Assembly (NCBI GenBank): GCA_021786385.1
Contig: JAJYNJ010000009.1
Location: 1-41,936 of the forward strand
Source: Chloroflexota bacterium
GTDB lineage: Bacteria; Chloroflexota; Limnocylindria; Limnocylindrales; CSP1-4
DNA: 41,936 bases
Direction: 5' to 3'
Part shown: positions 17,157-26,552 of the stretch, in pieces
Layout of the letters: each line of letters begins with the position of its first letter
Numbering within the stretch: the first letter of the stretch is position 1
Position numbers and translations under genes: made by a program
Notes under the pieces: model-generated
What the model was told of the DNA's origin: nothing
The model's input: the letters and a program-made list of their open reading frames with translations, nothing else
The model's database searches: none

Positions 17157-19907
17157 ATGAGCATCGCCACATCCGGCCATCGCGAGCGGGACGTCGTCCT
17201 GCGCGACGGCTCGTCGATCCACTTGCGCCCTGCGCGCGCCACGGACGAGCCGGCCCTGGTGGCGTTCCTGGAGCGGCTGTCGTTCGAGTCGCGGCGCCTC
17301 CGTTTCGCCGGGAGCGTCACCGACCTCCAGGGCCTGGCGCACCGCTGGGCCGTTCCGCCCGACCCTGGCGACTGCTCGCTCGTGGCGCTCGCGGGTATCG
17401 ATGGCCGGGTCATCGCCAACGCCACCTACAGCCGCATGGGGCCCGAGATCGCCGAGGTCGCGTTCGTGGTGGCGGACGACTACCACGGCCGGGGCATCGC
17501 GACACTCCTGCTCGAGGCGCTCGCCGAGTGTGCGCGCGAGGACGGCATCACGACGTTCTGCGCCGAGGTCCTGCCCGAGAACGCGCGCATGCTCGAGGTA
17601 TTTCGCGAAAGCGGCTTTCCGACCACCCTGCGGATCGAGCCGGGCGCCATCATGGTCGAGTTCCCCACCGAGCTCACCGATGCCGCCCGCGAGCGCTTCG
17701 AGCACCGCGAGCAGATGGCCGCCGCCGCCGCGGTGCACGCCCTCCTGCACCCCTCGTCGGTCGCGGTCATCGGTGCCTCCCGCCGACGCGGGACGATCGG
17801 CGGGGAACTCTTCCACAACCTGCTCGCCGGGGACTTTGCGGGCCCCGTCTATCCGGTCAACCCGAACGCCGACGTCGTGCAGTCGGTGGCAGCCTACCGC
17901 TCGGTGCTGGACATCCCGGGGCCAGTCGACCTGGCGGTGATCGCAGTTCCTGCCGCGGCGTCGGTGGAGGCCGCCCAGGCCTGCGCGTCGAAGGGTGTCC
18001 GATCCCTCGTGGTGGTCTCGCCCGGCTTCGCCGAAACCGGCGAGGAGGGCCTGGCGCGGCAGCGGGAGCTGCTCGCCGTCTGCCGTCAGGCAGGGATGCG
18101 GCTGGTCGGGCCGAACTGCATGGGCATCATCAACCTCGATCCCGCCGTCCGGCTCAATGCGACCTACCTGCCGACCGCGCCGATCCGTGGCAACGTCGGG
18201 TTCATGTCGCAGAGTGGCGCGCTCGGACTGGCGATCATCAAGCACGCCAACCGCCTGGGGCTCGGGCTGTCGAGCTTCGTCTCGGTCGGCAACAAGGCCG
18301 ATCTTTCCGGCAACGACTTCCTGCAGTACTGGGAAGACGACGCGCCGAGCCAGGTGTTGGCGCTCTACCTCGAATCGGTGGGCAACCCGCGCAAGTTCGC
18401 GCGGATCGCCCGCCGTGTGGGGCGCAAGAAGCCGATCATCGTGGTCAAGAGCGGCCGCTCGGGCGCGGGCGCTCGGGCCACCTCGTCGCACACCGGGGCG
18501 CTGATCGGCGCGTCCGACATCACCGTCGACGCGCTCTTCCACCAGGCCGGCGTCATCCGCACGGATACCCTAGGCGAGTTCTTCGACGTCGCCTCGCTGC
18601 TTGCCAACCAGCCGCTGCCAGCGGGGCGTCGGGTGGCGATCCTGACGAACGGCGGGGGCCCCGGCATTCTCGCTGCCGATGCGTGCGAGGGCGACGGTCT
18701 GAGCGTGCCGCCGTTGCCGATCGAGGTGCGCCAGCGGCTGGCGGAGTTCCTGGCGCCCGAAGCGGCGCTCGAGAACCCAGTCGACATGATCGCCGCCTCC
18801 GCCGAGGCGTACCGCAAAGCGATCGGCATCCTGGCGGGCTGCGACGCGATCGACGCCCTCATCGTCCTCTTCGTGCCGCCGCTCGTGATGGAGGGCGACG
18901 ATGTCGCCGCGGCCATCCGCGACGCGGTTCTCGAGCTACCTCGCGCGATCCCGGTGCTGACCGTCTTCATGTCGGCAGAGGGCGGCCCGGCAGCGCTGCG
19001 CGACGCGGCCGTCCGCGTGCCCGTCTACAGCTTCCCCGAGGAGGCCGCGCGGGCTCTTGCGCACGCCGCGCGGTACGCGGAGTGGCGCGCCACGCCCCTC
19101 GGCAGCGTCCCCCGCTTCGACGATCTGCGCGAGGCCGAGGCGGCGGCGGTCGTGGCGGCCGCGCTGGCGCAGATCGGTGCGCAGGGCACGCCCCACGGCG
19201 CGACGTTGTCCGGTTCGGCGCTTCCTGCGTCCCCGGCCGATGGCCGCTCGCGCTGGCTGCGCCCTGACGAAGTCGCCTGTCTGCTGGAGTGCTACGGCAT
19301 TCCGACCGCGCCGTGGCGTCTGGTGGAGACACCGGAGGCGGCAGGCCACGCCGCCGAGGAGATCGGCGGGTCGGTCGCGCTCAAGGCCGTGGCCTCCGGG
19401 GTCGTGCACAAAACCGAGGCCCGGGCCGTTGTCCTCGCACTCACGGGCGCTGGGGCGGTCGAGGCGGCCGCACGGGAGATGGCCACGGCGCTCGAAGCGG
19501 CCGGACATCCCGTCGAACGCTTCTTCGTGCAGCGCATGGTGCCGCCCGGCGTGGAGATGCTGGTCGGCGTGGTGCACGATCGCCTCTTCGGGCCGGTGGT
19601 CGCCTGCGGGGCCGGCGGCACCGCGGTCGAGCTGCTTCGGGACGTGGCGGTGCGCATCACGCCGCTGACCGACCGCGATGCACACGAGATGGTCCGTTCG
19701 CTCGCCACGTTCCCATTGCTGGATGGCTACCGGGGCGCGCCGGCGGCCGACGTACCTGCGCTCGAGCAGGTACTGCTGCGCGTGAGCGCGATGGTCGAGG
19801 CACACCCCGAGATCGCGGAGATGGACTGCAACCCGCTCGTGGTGCTCGAGCAGGGGGCCGTGGTCGTCGACGCCCGCATCCGGATCGAGTTGCCGCACCC
19901 GCGCTGA
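17157..19907 (+). CDS. Pat-type protein acetyltransferase: N-terminal GNAT fused to NDP-forming acyl-CoA synthetase
   Basis: 916 residues. The GNAT domain (about 10-170) has acetyl-CoA-binding motif YHGRGIA; next come a CoA-binding/succinyl-CoA ligase-like region (about 195-660, with VIGASRRRGTIGG and SSHTGALIG, His445) and an ATP-grasp domain (about 700-910, with VVHKTE, His751, and CNPL near the end). GNAT-first order is that of Streptomyces lividans PatA; enterobacterial Pat has it last. Pat enzymes acetylate Acs on its C-terminal lysine, and acs and acuC lie beside it. Both ligase-type histidines appear retained, so a residual ADP-forming acyl-CoA synthetase activity is possible. The AGGAG before the ATG is unusually close (2 nt), so a GTG at 17052 is an alternative start. 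Confidence 0.92.
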   Translation: MSIATSGHRERDVVLRDGSSIHLRPARATDEPALVAFLERLSFESRRLRFAGSVTDLQGLAHRWAVPPDPGDCSLVALAGIDGRVIANATYSRMGPEIAEVAFVVADDYHGRGIATLLLEALAECAREDGITTFCAEVLPENARMLEVFRESGFPTTLRIEPGAIMVEFPTELTDAARERFEHREQMAAAAAVHALLHPSSVAVIGASRRRGTIGGELFHNLLAGDFAGPVYPVNPNADVVQSVAAYRSVLDIPGPVDLAVIAVPAAASVEAAQACASKGVRSLVVVSPGFAETGEEGLARQRELLAVCRQAGMRLVGPNCMGIINLDPAVRLNATYLPTAPIRGNVGFMSQSGALGLAIIKHANRLGLGLSSFVSVGNKADLSGNDFLQYWEDDAPSQVLALYLESVGNPRKFARIARRVGRKKPIIVVKSGRSGAGARATSSHTGALIGASDITVDALFHQAGVIRTDTLGEFFDVASLLANQPLPAGRRVAILTNGGGPGILAADACEGDGLSVPPLPIEVRQRLAEFLAPEAALENPVDMIAASAEAYRKAIGILAGCDAIDALIVLFVPPLVMEGDDVAAAIRDAVLELPRAIPVLTVFMSAEGGPAALRDAAVRVPVYSFPEEAARALAHAARYAEWRATPLGSVPRFDDLREAEAAAVVAAALAQIGAQGTPHGATLSGSALPASPADGRSRWLRPDEVACLLECYGIPTAPWRLVETPEAAGHAAEEIGGSVALKAVASGVVHKTEARAVVLALTGAGAVEAAAREMATALEAAGHPVERFFVQRMVPPGVEMLVGVVHDRLFGPVVACGAGGTAVELLRDVAVRITPLTDRDAHEMVRSLATFPLLDGYRGAPAADVPALEQVLLRVSAMVEAHPEIAEMDCNPLVVLEQGAVVVDARIRIELPHPR

Positions 19908-19921
19908 AGCCACGCAACCCG

Positions 19922-19936
19922 ACCGGGCACCCCGGT
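19922..19936. terminator. short hairpin after the Pat-like gene
   Basis: ACCGGG-CAC-CCCGGT, a 6-bp stem with 3-nt loop 15 nt past the stop, without a T-tract. The remaining roughly 170 bp before the GH18 gene is GC-rich with no clear promoter. Confidence 0.3.
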
Positions 19937-20104
19937 GCGGCGCGGCCCAGGTGGGCGACGCGCGGCCGACGCCGATGCCGACGCAGGTTGGGGATGCGCC
20001 GCCGCCGCAGATGGGGGAAACTACCGGGCGTGCCGGTCCCGGACCGTGAGCCAGGCGTGGCACCCACGGGTCCGGTCGGCAGCGCCGACGAGCGAGGCTA
20101 TCCG

Positions 20105-22771
20105 ATGCGACATGCCGCCATCCCAGTCGCCTCCCTGGCGCTGGCCGCCGCCCTCGTAGGACCAGCCCTCGTGGCGCCGGCCGGGGCGCCGCTGCTCGTG
20201 AGCCGGGTTGCCGCAGCAGGTCGCTCCGAGGCGCCGCCGCAACCTGGTCCGACCGAGGAGTACCTGGAAGCGCAGGCCCACGCGCACGATCACCTCTCGC
20301 TGCAGCCGCCGCGTCCGGTCACCGTTGCGCTGCGTCCCAGGCCGTTCGCGGCGCTGGCTGGGTCGTCGGCCGGGTCCCGGCGGACCGAGGCGACGATCGG
20401 CCCGACCGCCGGCCCGTCCCGCGAGATCTACGGTTTCTTGCCGTACTGGGAGCTCGCCGATCCCGACCTGACGCTCGACTACTCGGTCCTTTCGACCATC
20501 GCGTACTTCGGGTTGACCGCGAGCGCGACCGGCGACCTGGAACAGACGGGCTCCAACGGCGCCCCTGAGGCAGGCTGGACCGGCTGGCAGAGCGGCAACC
20601 TCACCGCGATCATCGATGCCGCCCACGCGCAGGGCGCGCGCGTAGCGCTCACCGTCGAACGTTTCGCGTGGGACACGGCCGGGACGGCGGCCACGACGGC
20701 GCTCCTGAGCAGCCCCACCGCGCGGGCGACCCTCGTCGGCCAGATCGTCGCCCAGGTGCTGGCGCGCGGCGTGGACGGGGTGAACCTCGATTTCGAGCCG
20801 GTGCCGGCCGGCCAGTCCGCGAACTTCGACGCGCTCGTCCAGGCGCTCCGCGACGCTCTGAACGCCGCGCGGCCGGGGCTGGAGCTGGTCGTCGACGTGA
20901 CCGGCGACATCGGCAACTACGACGTCACCGCACTGACGGCACCCGGCGCGGCCGACGCGCTCTTCATCATGGGCTACGACTACCGTCGGGCTGGGGCGGC
21001 GCAGGCGGGGTCGATCGCGCCGCTCGTCTCGCCCACCTACGACACCGACCTGACCCGCACGCTGCACGCCTACCTCTCACTCACCACCCCAGACCACCTG
21101 CTGCTCGGCTTGCCCTATTACGGTCGCGCCTGGTCGACCATTTCGAACCAGCCGAACGCGAGCACGCTGCCCCAGAACGATCAGAACGGCTATTCGGTGG
21201 CGGCCACCTACGCCGCCGCAGCCGACCTGGCGGCGACGAACGGGCTGCAGTGGGACGGCACGGAGACATCAGCCTGGACCACCTACCAGCGCCAGTTCTG
21301 CGCCACGTGCCCCAACGTCTGGCGCGAGCTGTACTTCGACAACGCGCAGTCGTTGGCCGCGAAGTACCAGCTGGTCCTCGCCGATGGGCTGCGCGGCACG
21401 GGTATGTGGGCGCTCGGGTACGACGGCACGAAGCCCGAGCTGACCCAGCTGCTGCACCAGGTCTTCGGCGCCGTGGCTCCGCTGCCACTTACGGGGACTC
21501 TTGCGGTCACGGCCGACAACGCGGGGGGCAACCCGCCCAATGCGTTTTCTCCGAACGGCGACGGCGTGACCGACACCGCGACGCTCTCCTGGTGGATCTC
21601 CGCGCCGGCCACCGGCACCGTCGCGATCCGCGGAGGTTCCACCACGCTCTGGAGCGCCGCGGTCGCGGGCTCCTCGGGAAGCGTCACGTGGAACGGCACG
21701 AGCAGCTCCGGAACCGCCGTTCCCGACGGTACGTACGCCGTCGTGCTCACCGCGCAGGACGCCAACGGCACGGTGCTGACCTTGACCGCGTCGGTCGTCG
21801 TGAATCGCGTGGTGGGCTTCCTGGTCGCGAGCCCGAACCGCTTCTTCCCCCAGGACGGCGACGCCCGCCGGCGCAGCGCCACGATCTCGTACCGGATGGC
21901 GACGGCGGGGAACAGCACGCTGCGCATCCTGAACGGCGCCGGGGCGGTGGTGCGGACGGCGTGGTACGCGCGGCGCACGCCCGCCGGCACCTACGCGTGG
22001 ACCTGGGACGGGCGCGACGGTACGGGTGCCATGGTTCCCCAGGGGGACTACACCATCCAGGTCGTCGCGACGGGGCCCGCGGGCCGCGCCTTCCTGACCA
22101 GGCCGTTGACGGCGGCGGCCTACATGGTGCGCACGACGCTGACGGGAGCCGCCCCGACCCTCTCATACCTGGTCGACGCCTGGCCGTCGGAGCCACTCCG
22201 CAGAGCCCCTTCGATCACGCTGGCGATCGGGGGGCAGACGCTCGCCGGGACGGTCGTCGACCTCGGCGGCGGCCACTACCAGACCACGTTGAGCGGTCCC
22301 GCGCTGGCGGGCTCGGGCACGCTCACGATCGCCGGGGTCGACACGGTCGGCGACTCGGACCGTTACAGCATCCACGTCTCGTTCGGGGATGCGGCGCCCA
22401 CACCCGCCGGCACGCCGCCCCCGGCCCCCTCGCCAGCGCCGAGTCCGCCACCCGCGCCGACGCCCGTCTCTTCGCCCGCGCCCAGCTCGTCGCCGACGCC
22501 GAGTTCCAGTCCCGCCGGCTATCCGACCACGATCACGGCCATGTGCCCATCCATCTGGGTGCGCAGTGGCCCCAGCACGGCCGCCCCGGGCGTGACCACG
22601 ATCGGGGCAGGCGCGACAGCGGTCGCCAGCGGCGCGGTCCTGGGCAGCGCCTACACCTCGTCCTGCTACCACGTCGGCAACTACCGCTGGTGGTACGAGA
22701 TCACGGCGCTCAACGGCCAGCCGCTGGCGAACCCGCTCTACGTCGCGACTGCCTTCTGGAACAAGCCCTGA
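20105..22771 (+). CDS. secreted glycoside hydrolase family 18 protein with FlgD-like Ig repeats
   Basis: 888 residues. A Sec signal peptide (about 1-40) precedes a GH18 barrel (about 105-460) starting EIYGFLPYWE. The catalytic motif DGVNLDFE has general acid Glu231 and Asp229; the first of the usual paired aspartates is Asn, as in many YaaH/SleL-type members. NAFSPNGDG then introduces two FlgD-type Ig-like units (VPDGTYAV and VPQGDYTI), a further beta-rich domain, a Pro/Ser/Thr linker (about 765-805) and an SH3-like C-terminal domain with a Cys pair. The order suggests a cell-wall or exopolysaccharide hydrolase displayed outside the cell. GAGG lies 7 nt before the ATG. Chitinase activity is not assured; peptidoglycan is at least as likely. 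Confidence 0.88.
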   Translation: MRHAAIPVASLALAAALVGPALVAPAGAPLLVSRVAAAGRSEAPPQPGPTEEYLEAQAHAHDHLSLQPPRPVTVALRPRPFAALAGSSAGSRRTEATIGPTAGPSREIYGFLPYWELADPDLTLDYSVLSTIAYFGLTASATGDLEQTGSNGAPEAGWTGWQSGNLTAIIDAAHAQGARVALTVERFAWDTAGTAATTALLSSPTARATLVGQIVAQVLARGVDGVNLDFEPVPAGQSANFDALVQALRDALNAARPGLELVVDVTGDIGNYDVTALTAPGAADALFIMGYDYRRAGAAQAGSIAPLVSPTYDTDLTRTLHAYLSLTTPDHLLLGLPYYGRAWSTISNQPNASTLPQNDQNGYSVAATYAAAADLAATNGLQWDGTETSAWTTYQRQFCATCPNVWRELYFDNAQSLAAKYQLVLADGLRGTGMWALGYDGTKPELTQLLHQVFGAVAPLPLTGTLAVTADNAGGNPPNAFSPNGDGVTDTATLSWWISAPATGTVAIRGGSTTLWSAAVAGSSGSVTWNGTSSSGTAVPDGTYAVVLTAQDANGTVLTLTASVVVNRVVGFLVASPNRFFPQDGDARRRSATISYRMATAGNSTLRILNGAGAVVRTAWYARRTPAGTYAWTWDGRDGTGAMVPQGDYTIQVVATGPAGRAFLTRPLTAAAYMVRTTLTGAAPTLSYLVDAWPSEPLRRAPSITLAIGGQTLAGTVVDLGGGHYQTTLSGPALAGSGTLTIAGVDTVGDSDRYSIHVSFGDAAPTPAGTPPPAPSPAPSPPPAPTPVSSPAPSSSPTPSSSPAGYPTTITAMCPSIWVRSGPSTAAPGVTTIGAGATAVASGAVLGSAYTSSCYHVGNYRWWYEITALNGQPLANPLYVATAFWNKP

Positions 22772-22837
22772 CCGATGGCGCCGTTCGCGGCGAGGCATCA
22801 TTGACGCGAGACGTCGCACAGGGAGACGTGCAGGCCG

Positions 22838-25075
22838 ATGGCGGAGACGGGCGTGGACGGGCCGTTTGAGCCGGTTGAGCCGCTTGCGCTGACGCTCGCT
22901 GCCGGCGCAGCCGACGGCCCGCCAAATGACTCGTCCGGCGCCTCATCCGGCGCCTCGGGCGTCGGCCGCCTGGCCGGCCTCGACGGGCTGCGCGCGATCG
23001 CCGTGCTCGCGGTGGTCGTCTACCACGCCGACCTGGGCTGGCTTCCCGGCGGCTTCCTCGGCGTCGACGTCTTCTTCGTCATCAGCGGGTTCCTCATCAC
23101 CACCCTGCTGCTGGCCGAACGCGAGCGCCTGGGTCGGATCGAGCTGCGAGCCTTCTGGCTACGACGGGCGCGGCGGCTCTTGCCCGCCCTCTTCCTCGTT
23201 CTCGCGTCCACCTTGACGCTGAGTGTCGTGTGGGCGCCGGACGAGGTTGCGCGTCTGCGCAGCGACACGCTTGCCGCGCTCGGGTACGTCACCAACTGGT
23301 ACCTGATCGCGCGGCAGCAATCGTACTTCGAGGCCGTCGGCCGTCCCTCTCCCTTGCTCCACCTCTGGTCGCTCGCGGTCGAGGAGCAGTTTTACGTGCT
23401 CTGGCCCCTGCTGCTGACCGCGGGCCTCATGGTGCTGCGCCGCCGCGGGATGCTGCTCGCCAGTCTCTTGGGAGCGCTCGGGTCCGCGCTGCTGATGGCG
23501 TGGCTCTACGAGCCGGGCGCGGACCCGTCGCGGGTCTACTACGGGACCGACACGCACGCGGCGGGGCTGCTGCTCGGGGCCGCCCTGGCCCTAGCCTGGA
23601 CACCATCGGCCGGATCCCGGCCGCGCATCTCGGAGACGGCCGGCGGCGCCCGCTTGTCCCGCTGGCGCGCCCGCGTGACGTGGTGGGACGCGCTGGGCGG
23701 CGTCGCGCTGCTGGCGCTCGGGGGATGCTTCGTCGCGTTCGACGAGTACCAGCCGCTGCTCTACCGCGGCGGGTTCGTGGCGCTCGGCCTGGTGACCATG
23801 GCAGTGATCGTCGCGGCGGTCCACCCGAGCAGCCACTTCGGACGGTCCGTCCTCGATCGCAGGCCACTGCGCTGGATCGGCGAACGGTCGTACGGCATCT
23901 ACCTCTGGCACTGGCCGATCTTCACCCTGACCCGGCCGCAGCTCGACGTGGCACTCGATCCGCTCCCGGATCTCGCGCTGCGCCTGGCCCTGACGTTGAT
24001 GGCGGCCGAGCTGTCGTACCGCTTCGTCGAGACGCCGGTCCGGCACGGGGCACTCGGTCGGGCGTGGCGTGCCTGGCGGTTGGTACCCCGGCGCCGCCGG
24101 CTCGCGACATACCGTTGGCCACTGGCGAGCGGGACCGCGCTCCTGGCCGTGGCGCTTCTGGTCGGCGCGCGGGTGGCCGGGGCCACGCCTCCCTCGCCCC
24201 CGCCGTACCTCAGCGTGGTCTCGGTCGATGTCGGGGCGCCCACGGCCGCGCCCTCCGCGGCGCCGCCATCCGCCACGGGGACGGCCGCGACCACCACGGG
24301 ATCCTCGCTGACGGCGGGCGGTGGCACTGCAGCGGGGTTGGCAGGTCAGGGGGCCGCCCCATCGGACACGCCCTCCGCACGTGCGCCCGGCGCCCCCGGA
24401 GCGAATGGCCCGGGGGCCTCGCCCGCCGCCTCCGGCCCGGCAGCTGCGCCAAGCGCGCCGCCAGCTGCTGCGCAGCGGCCACCCGCCGTCCTGGCGGTCG
24501 GCGACTCGGTGATGCTCGGTGCCGTCACCGAGCTCCTCCGGGCCATCCCCAGGATCGAGGTGAACGCCGCCATCGGTCGTTCCTTCGATGTCGGCCTCCA
24601 GATTCTCCGCCAGCGCCAGCAGGAGGGTCTGCTGCCCAACACGGTCGTCATCGGCCTCGGCGACAATGGCTGGATCACGAGCCAGCAGGTCGATCAGGCG
24701 CTCCAGCTGCTGGGCAGCACCCGGCGTGTCGTCTTCGTGAACCTGAAGGAGCCACGAAGCTGGGAATCGCACGACAACGCCGTGCTCGCCGCCGCGGCCG
24801 CGCGCGATTCCCGCGTCGTCCTGGCCGACTGGTACGCCGCGAGCATCCGCCATCCCGAGTATTTCTGGGACGACGGCATCCACCTCCGCCCCGCCGGTGC
24901 CGCCGCGTACGCCCGGCTGCTGGCGGCCGCGCTTGCCCCTCCACCAGTGGTGGCCCTCCCGCAAGCGACGATGGGCGCCACGCCCTGGCCACAGGCCTCC
25001 GAGACGCCCGCACCGACGGCCGCCACCACGCCTCTGGCATCGGCGACGCCGTCACCAGCATCCTCGGGCCCCTGA
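22838..25075 (+). CDS. OafA/OatA-like membrane acyltransferase with C-terminal SGNH domain
   Basis: 745 residues. An acyltransferase-3 domain with about ten helices (45-445) contains the conserved His63 (VYHAD), FLGVDVFFVISGFLI and the SLAVEEQFY motif. An Ala/Pro/Gly-rich linker (about 460-545) leads to an SGNH hydrolase domain: Ser557 in GDSVMLG, Gly/Asn block GLGDNGW, and Asp679-x2-His682 in DGIHL. This layout is that of OatA, which O-acetylates peptidoglycan and so protects it from hydrolases, or OafA of surface polysaccharides. It starts 66 bp after the GH18 gene in the same direction, suggesting a joint envelope role. The C-terminus is again low complexity. Confidence 0.92.
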   Translation: MAETGVDGPFEPVEPLALTLAAGAADGPPNDSSGASSGASGVGRLAGLDGLRAIAVLAVVVYHADLGWLPGGFLGVDVFFVISGFLITTLLLAERERLGRIELRAFWLRRARRLLPALFLVLASTLTLSVVWAPDEVARLRSDTLAALGYVTNWYLIARQQSYFEAVGRPSPLLHLWSLAVEEQFYVLWPLLLTAGLMVLRRRGMLLASLLGALGSALLMAWLYEPGADPSRVYYGTDTHAAGLLLGAALALAWTPSAGSRPRISETAGGARLSRWRARVTWWDALGGVALLALGGCFVAFDEYQPLLYRGGFVALGLVTMAVIVAAVHPSSHFGRSVLDRRPLRWIGERSYGIYLWHWPIFTLTRPQLDVALDPLPDLALRLALTLMAAELSYRFVETPVRHGALGRAWRAWRLVPRRRRLATYRWPLASGTALLAVALLVGARVAGATPPSPPPYLSVVSVDVGAPTAAPSAAPPSATGTAATTTGSSLTAGGGTAAGLAGQGAAPSDTPSARAPGAPGANGPGASPAASGPAAAPSAPPAAAQRPPAVLAVGDSVMLGAVTELLRAIPRIEVNAAIGRSFDVGLQILRQRQQEGLLPNTVVIGLGDNGWITSQQVDQALQLLGSTRRVVFVNLKEPRSWESHDNAVLAAAAARDSRVVLADWYAASIRHPEYFWDDGIHLRPAGAAAYARLLAAALAPPPVVALPQATMGATPWPQASETPAPTAATTPLASATPSPASSGP

Positions 25076-25103
25076 GGCGGGCCAGCCGGGGAGACCCCTC
25101 TGC

Positions 25104-25118
25104 CACGCCGCAGGCGTG
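25104..25118. terminator. short hairpin between convergent genes
   Basis: CACGCC-GCA-GGCGTG, a 6-bp stem in the 45-bp gap between the acyltransferase and Nudix genes; no T-tract. Confidence 0.3.
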
Positions 25119-25120
25119 CC

Positions 25121-25591
25121 TCAGCGCCCCCCGAGCAGCGCCTCCAGCCGATCGATGAAGACCACCTGCGCCGGCTTGATCCGCCGGCGCGCCTCGTCGG
25201 TGGCGAACCACGCCACGCGATCGATCTCGGGGAACGCCCGCGACCGTCCCGACCCCGGTGGCCACTCCAGCTCGAACGTGTTGCTCCGGGCACGTGACGG
25301 ATCGAGGTCACCCTCGACCGCCCAGGCCGTGACGAGCTTGCCGCCCTTCTGGCGGGTCGAGCCGAGTGGCCGGAACGGCCCGGTCGGAAGCGGCGTCCCG
25401 GTCTCCTCCGCGAACTCGCGCGCGGCCGCGACCGCCAGTTCCTCGTCCGGATCCGGCTCGCCCTTCGGGATCGACCAGTCGCCGAGGTCCCTGGCGGCGT
25501 GGAACGGCCCACCGGGATGGGCCAGCAACACCTCGGGACGACCGTCCCGGAGGCGGTACAGGAGGACGCCCGCGCTCACCCTGGCAGTCAC
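25121..25591 (-). CDS. Nudix hydrolase
   Basis: 156 residues with a complete Nudix box, G-x5-E-x7-REFAEETG, starting at GEPDPDE. The fold begins at once after the chosen GTG (VTARVSAGVLLY), like the AP4A/NTP pyrophosphohydrolase group that starts with SAGVLLYR. Such enzymes clean up dinucleoside polyphosphates or damaged NTPs. No ribosome site precedes the GTG; a TAGGCT box 7 nt upstream suggests a leaderless mRNA. Specificity cannot be told. Confidence 0.88.
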   Translation of the reverse strand: MTARVSAGVLLYRLRDGRPEVLLAHPGGPFHAARDLGDWSIPKGEPDPDEELAVAAAREFAEETGTPLPTGPFRPLGSTRQKGGKLVTAWAVEGDLDPSRARSNTFELEWPPGSGRSRAFPEIDRVAWFATDEARRRIKPAQVVFIDRLEALLGGR

Positions 25592-25598
25592 AGGGCAG

Positions 25599-25604
25599 AG
25601 CCTA
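25599..25604 (-). promoter_or_regulatory. -10 box for a leaderless Nudix transcript
   Basis: On the minus strand TAGGCT, 7 nt, then the GTG start. The spacing fits transcription starting at the start codon. The -35 region is not recognisable. Confidence 0.4.
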
Positions 25605-25746
25605 CGCGCGCGCCACGCGAACGTCCTGCGCCGCCCCGTAGGGGAGGGCACGACCGCACGCGACGCCGCGATCGATGGCACCATGAACAGGACTTGCTCC
25701 GCACGGCACGCGCCCGGGTTCCACGGCGTGCGGCCGAGGAGCTGCA

Positions 25747-26511
25747 ATGGAGCATTGGACGCGTGCACCTCGCGCTGGCCGCGGCCTGCCGGTCGTGACC
25801 CGATCCGTGCGGGTCGACGGGCTTGGGCCCGTGGATCTCGTCATCTTCGACAACGACGGCGTCCTCGTCGACAGCGAGGCGCTCTCGAGCGCCACGCTCG
25901 CCGAGGTCCTCACCGCGTACGGCGTGCCGACCACCCCGGCACAGTGTCGGCGTGACTTCACCGGCGGCACCCCGTCCCTCATCCGCCAGGTCATCGAGGC
26001 GCGGGCCGGACGCCCCCTCCCCGCCTCGTTCGAGGCCGCGTTCGCCGCCCGACTCATCGAGCGGTTCCAGCGCCGGCTGCGGCCGTGCCCCGGCATCCCC
26101 GCACTGCTCGATTTCCTCGGTCGCGTCGGGGTCCCGTACTGTGTCGCATCGAACGGCACCCGCGAACGGATCGAGGCGGCACTACGGGCCGTCGGCCTGC
26201 TCGATCGGTTCACCGGCCGCATCTTCAGCGCCGCCGAGGTGGCCCGTCCCAAGCCGGCGCCGGATCTCTTCCTCCAGGCCTCGGCCGCGCTGCGGGTTCC
26301 AGCGGACCGTTGCCTGGTGATCGAAGACACGCCGCCTGGGATCGCGGCCGCCCGCGCCGCCGGCATGCGCGTCTGGGCGCCGGCCGGCACGTACCCCCCG
26401 GACGAGCTCGGCGGCGCCGACCGCGTCTCGGCATCCACGGCCGTCCTGGCCGCGGAGCTGCAGGCCGCGCTGGCGGCGCAACGGGGCGTAACCTCCGGCC
26501 AGACCGACTGA
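25747..26511 (+). CDS. HAD-superfamily phosphatase / beta-phosphoglucomutase-like
   Basis: 254 residues. HAD motif I FDNDGVLVD (Asp35 nucleophile, Asp37), a helical cap (about 50-115), motif II ASNGT, motif III Lys in RPKPAPD, and motif IV IEDTPPGI. These make it a subfamily IA enzyme of the sugar-phosphate phosphatase or phosphoglucomutase type. The ATG has GAGGAG 5-6 nt upstream; a GTG at 25795 would remove 16 residues that precede the fold and is an alternative. Divergent from the Nudix gene; substrate unknown. Confidence 0.88.
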   Translation: MEHWTRAPRAGRGLPVVTRSVRVDGLGPVDLVIFDNDGVLVDSEALSSATLAEVLTAYGVPTTPAQCRRDFTGGTPSLIRQVIEARAGRPLPASFEAAFAARLIERFQRRLRPCPGIPALLDFLGRVGVPYCVASNGTRERIEAALRAVGLLDRFTGRIFSAAEVARPKPAPDLFLQASAALRVPADRCLVIEDTPPGIAAARAAGMRVWAPAGTYPPDELGGADRVSASTAVLAAELQAALAAQRGVTSGQTD

Positions 26512-26552
26512 CCCTGCCCGCGCCGGGCCGCGCGGCCGCCCGACCAGACCGC

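Noticed and set aside
17063-19267. A 734-residue open frame within the Pat-like gene in another frame
   Set aside because: Low-complexity Arg/Gly/Ala text with no motif, while the overlapping frame encodes clear GNAT and ligase domains.
22400-22530. Repetitive Pro/Ser/Ala-coding DNA that looks like a repeat array
   Set aside because: It is the interdomain linker of the GH18 protein, irregular in unit length, and neither CRISPR nor a true tandem repeat.
20668-22869. A 733-residue open frame over the GH18 gene
   Set aside because: Shadow of the GH18 coding frame; rich in Arg, Ala and Gly, no recognisable motif.
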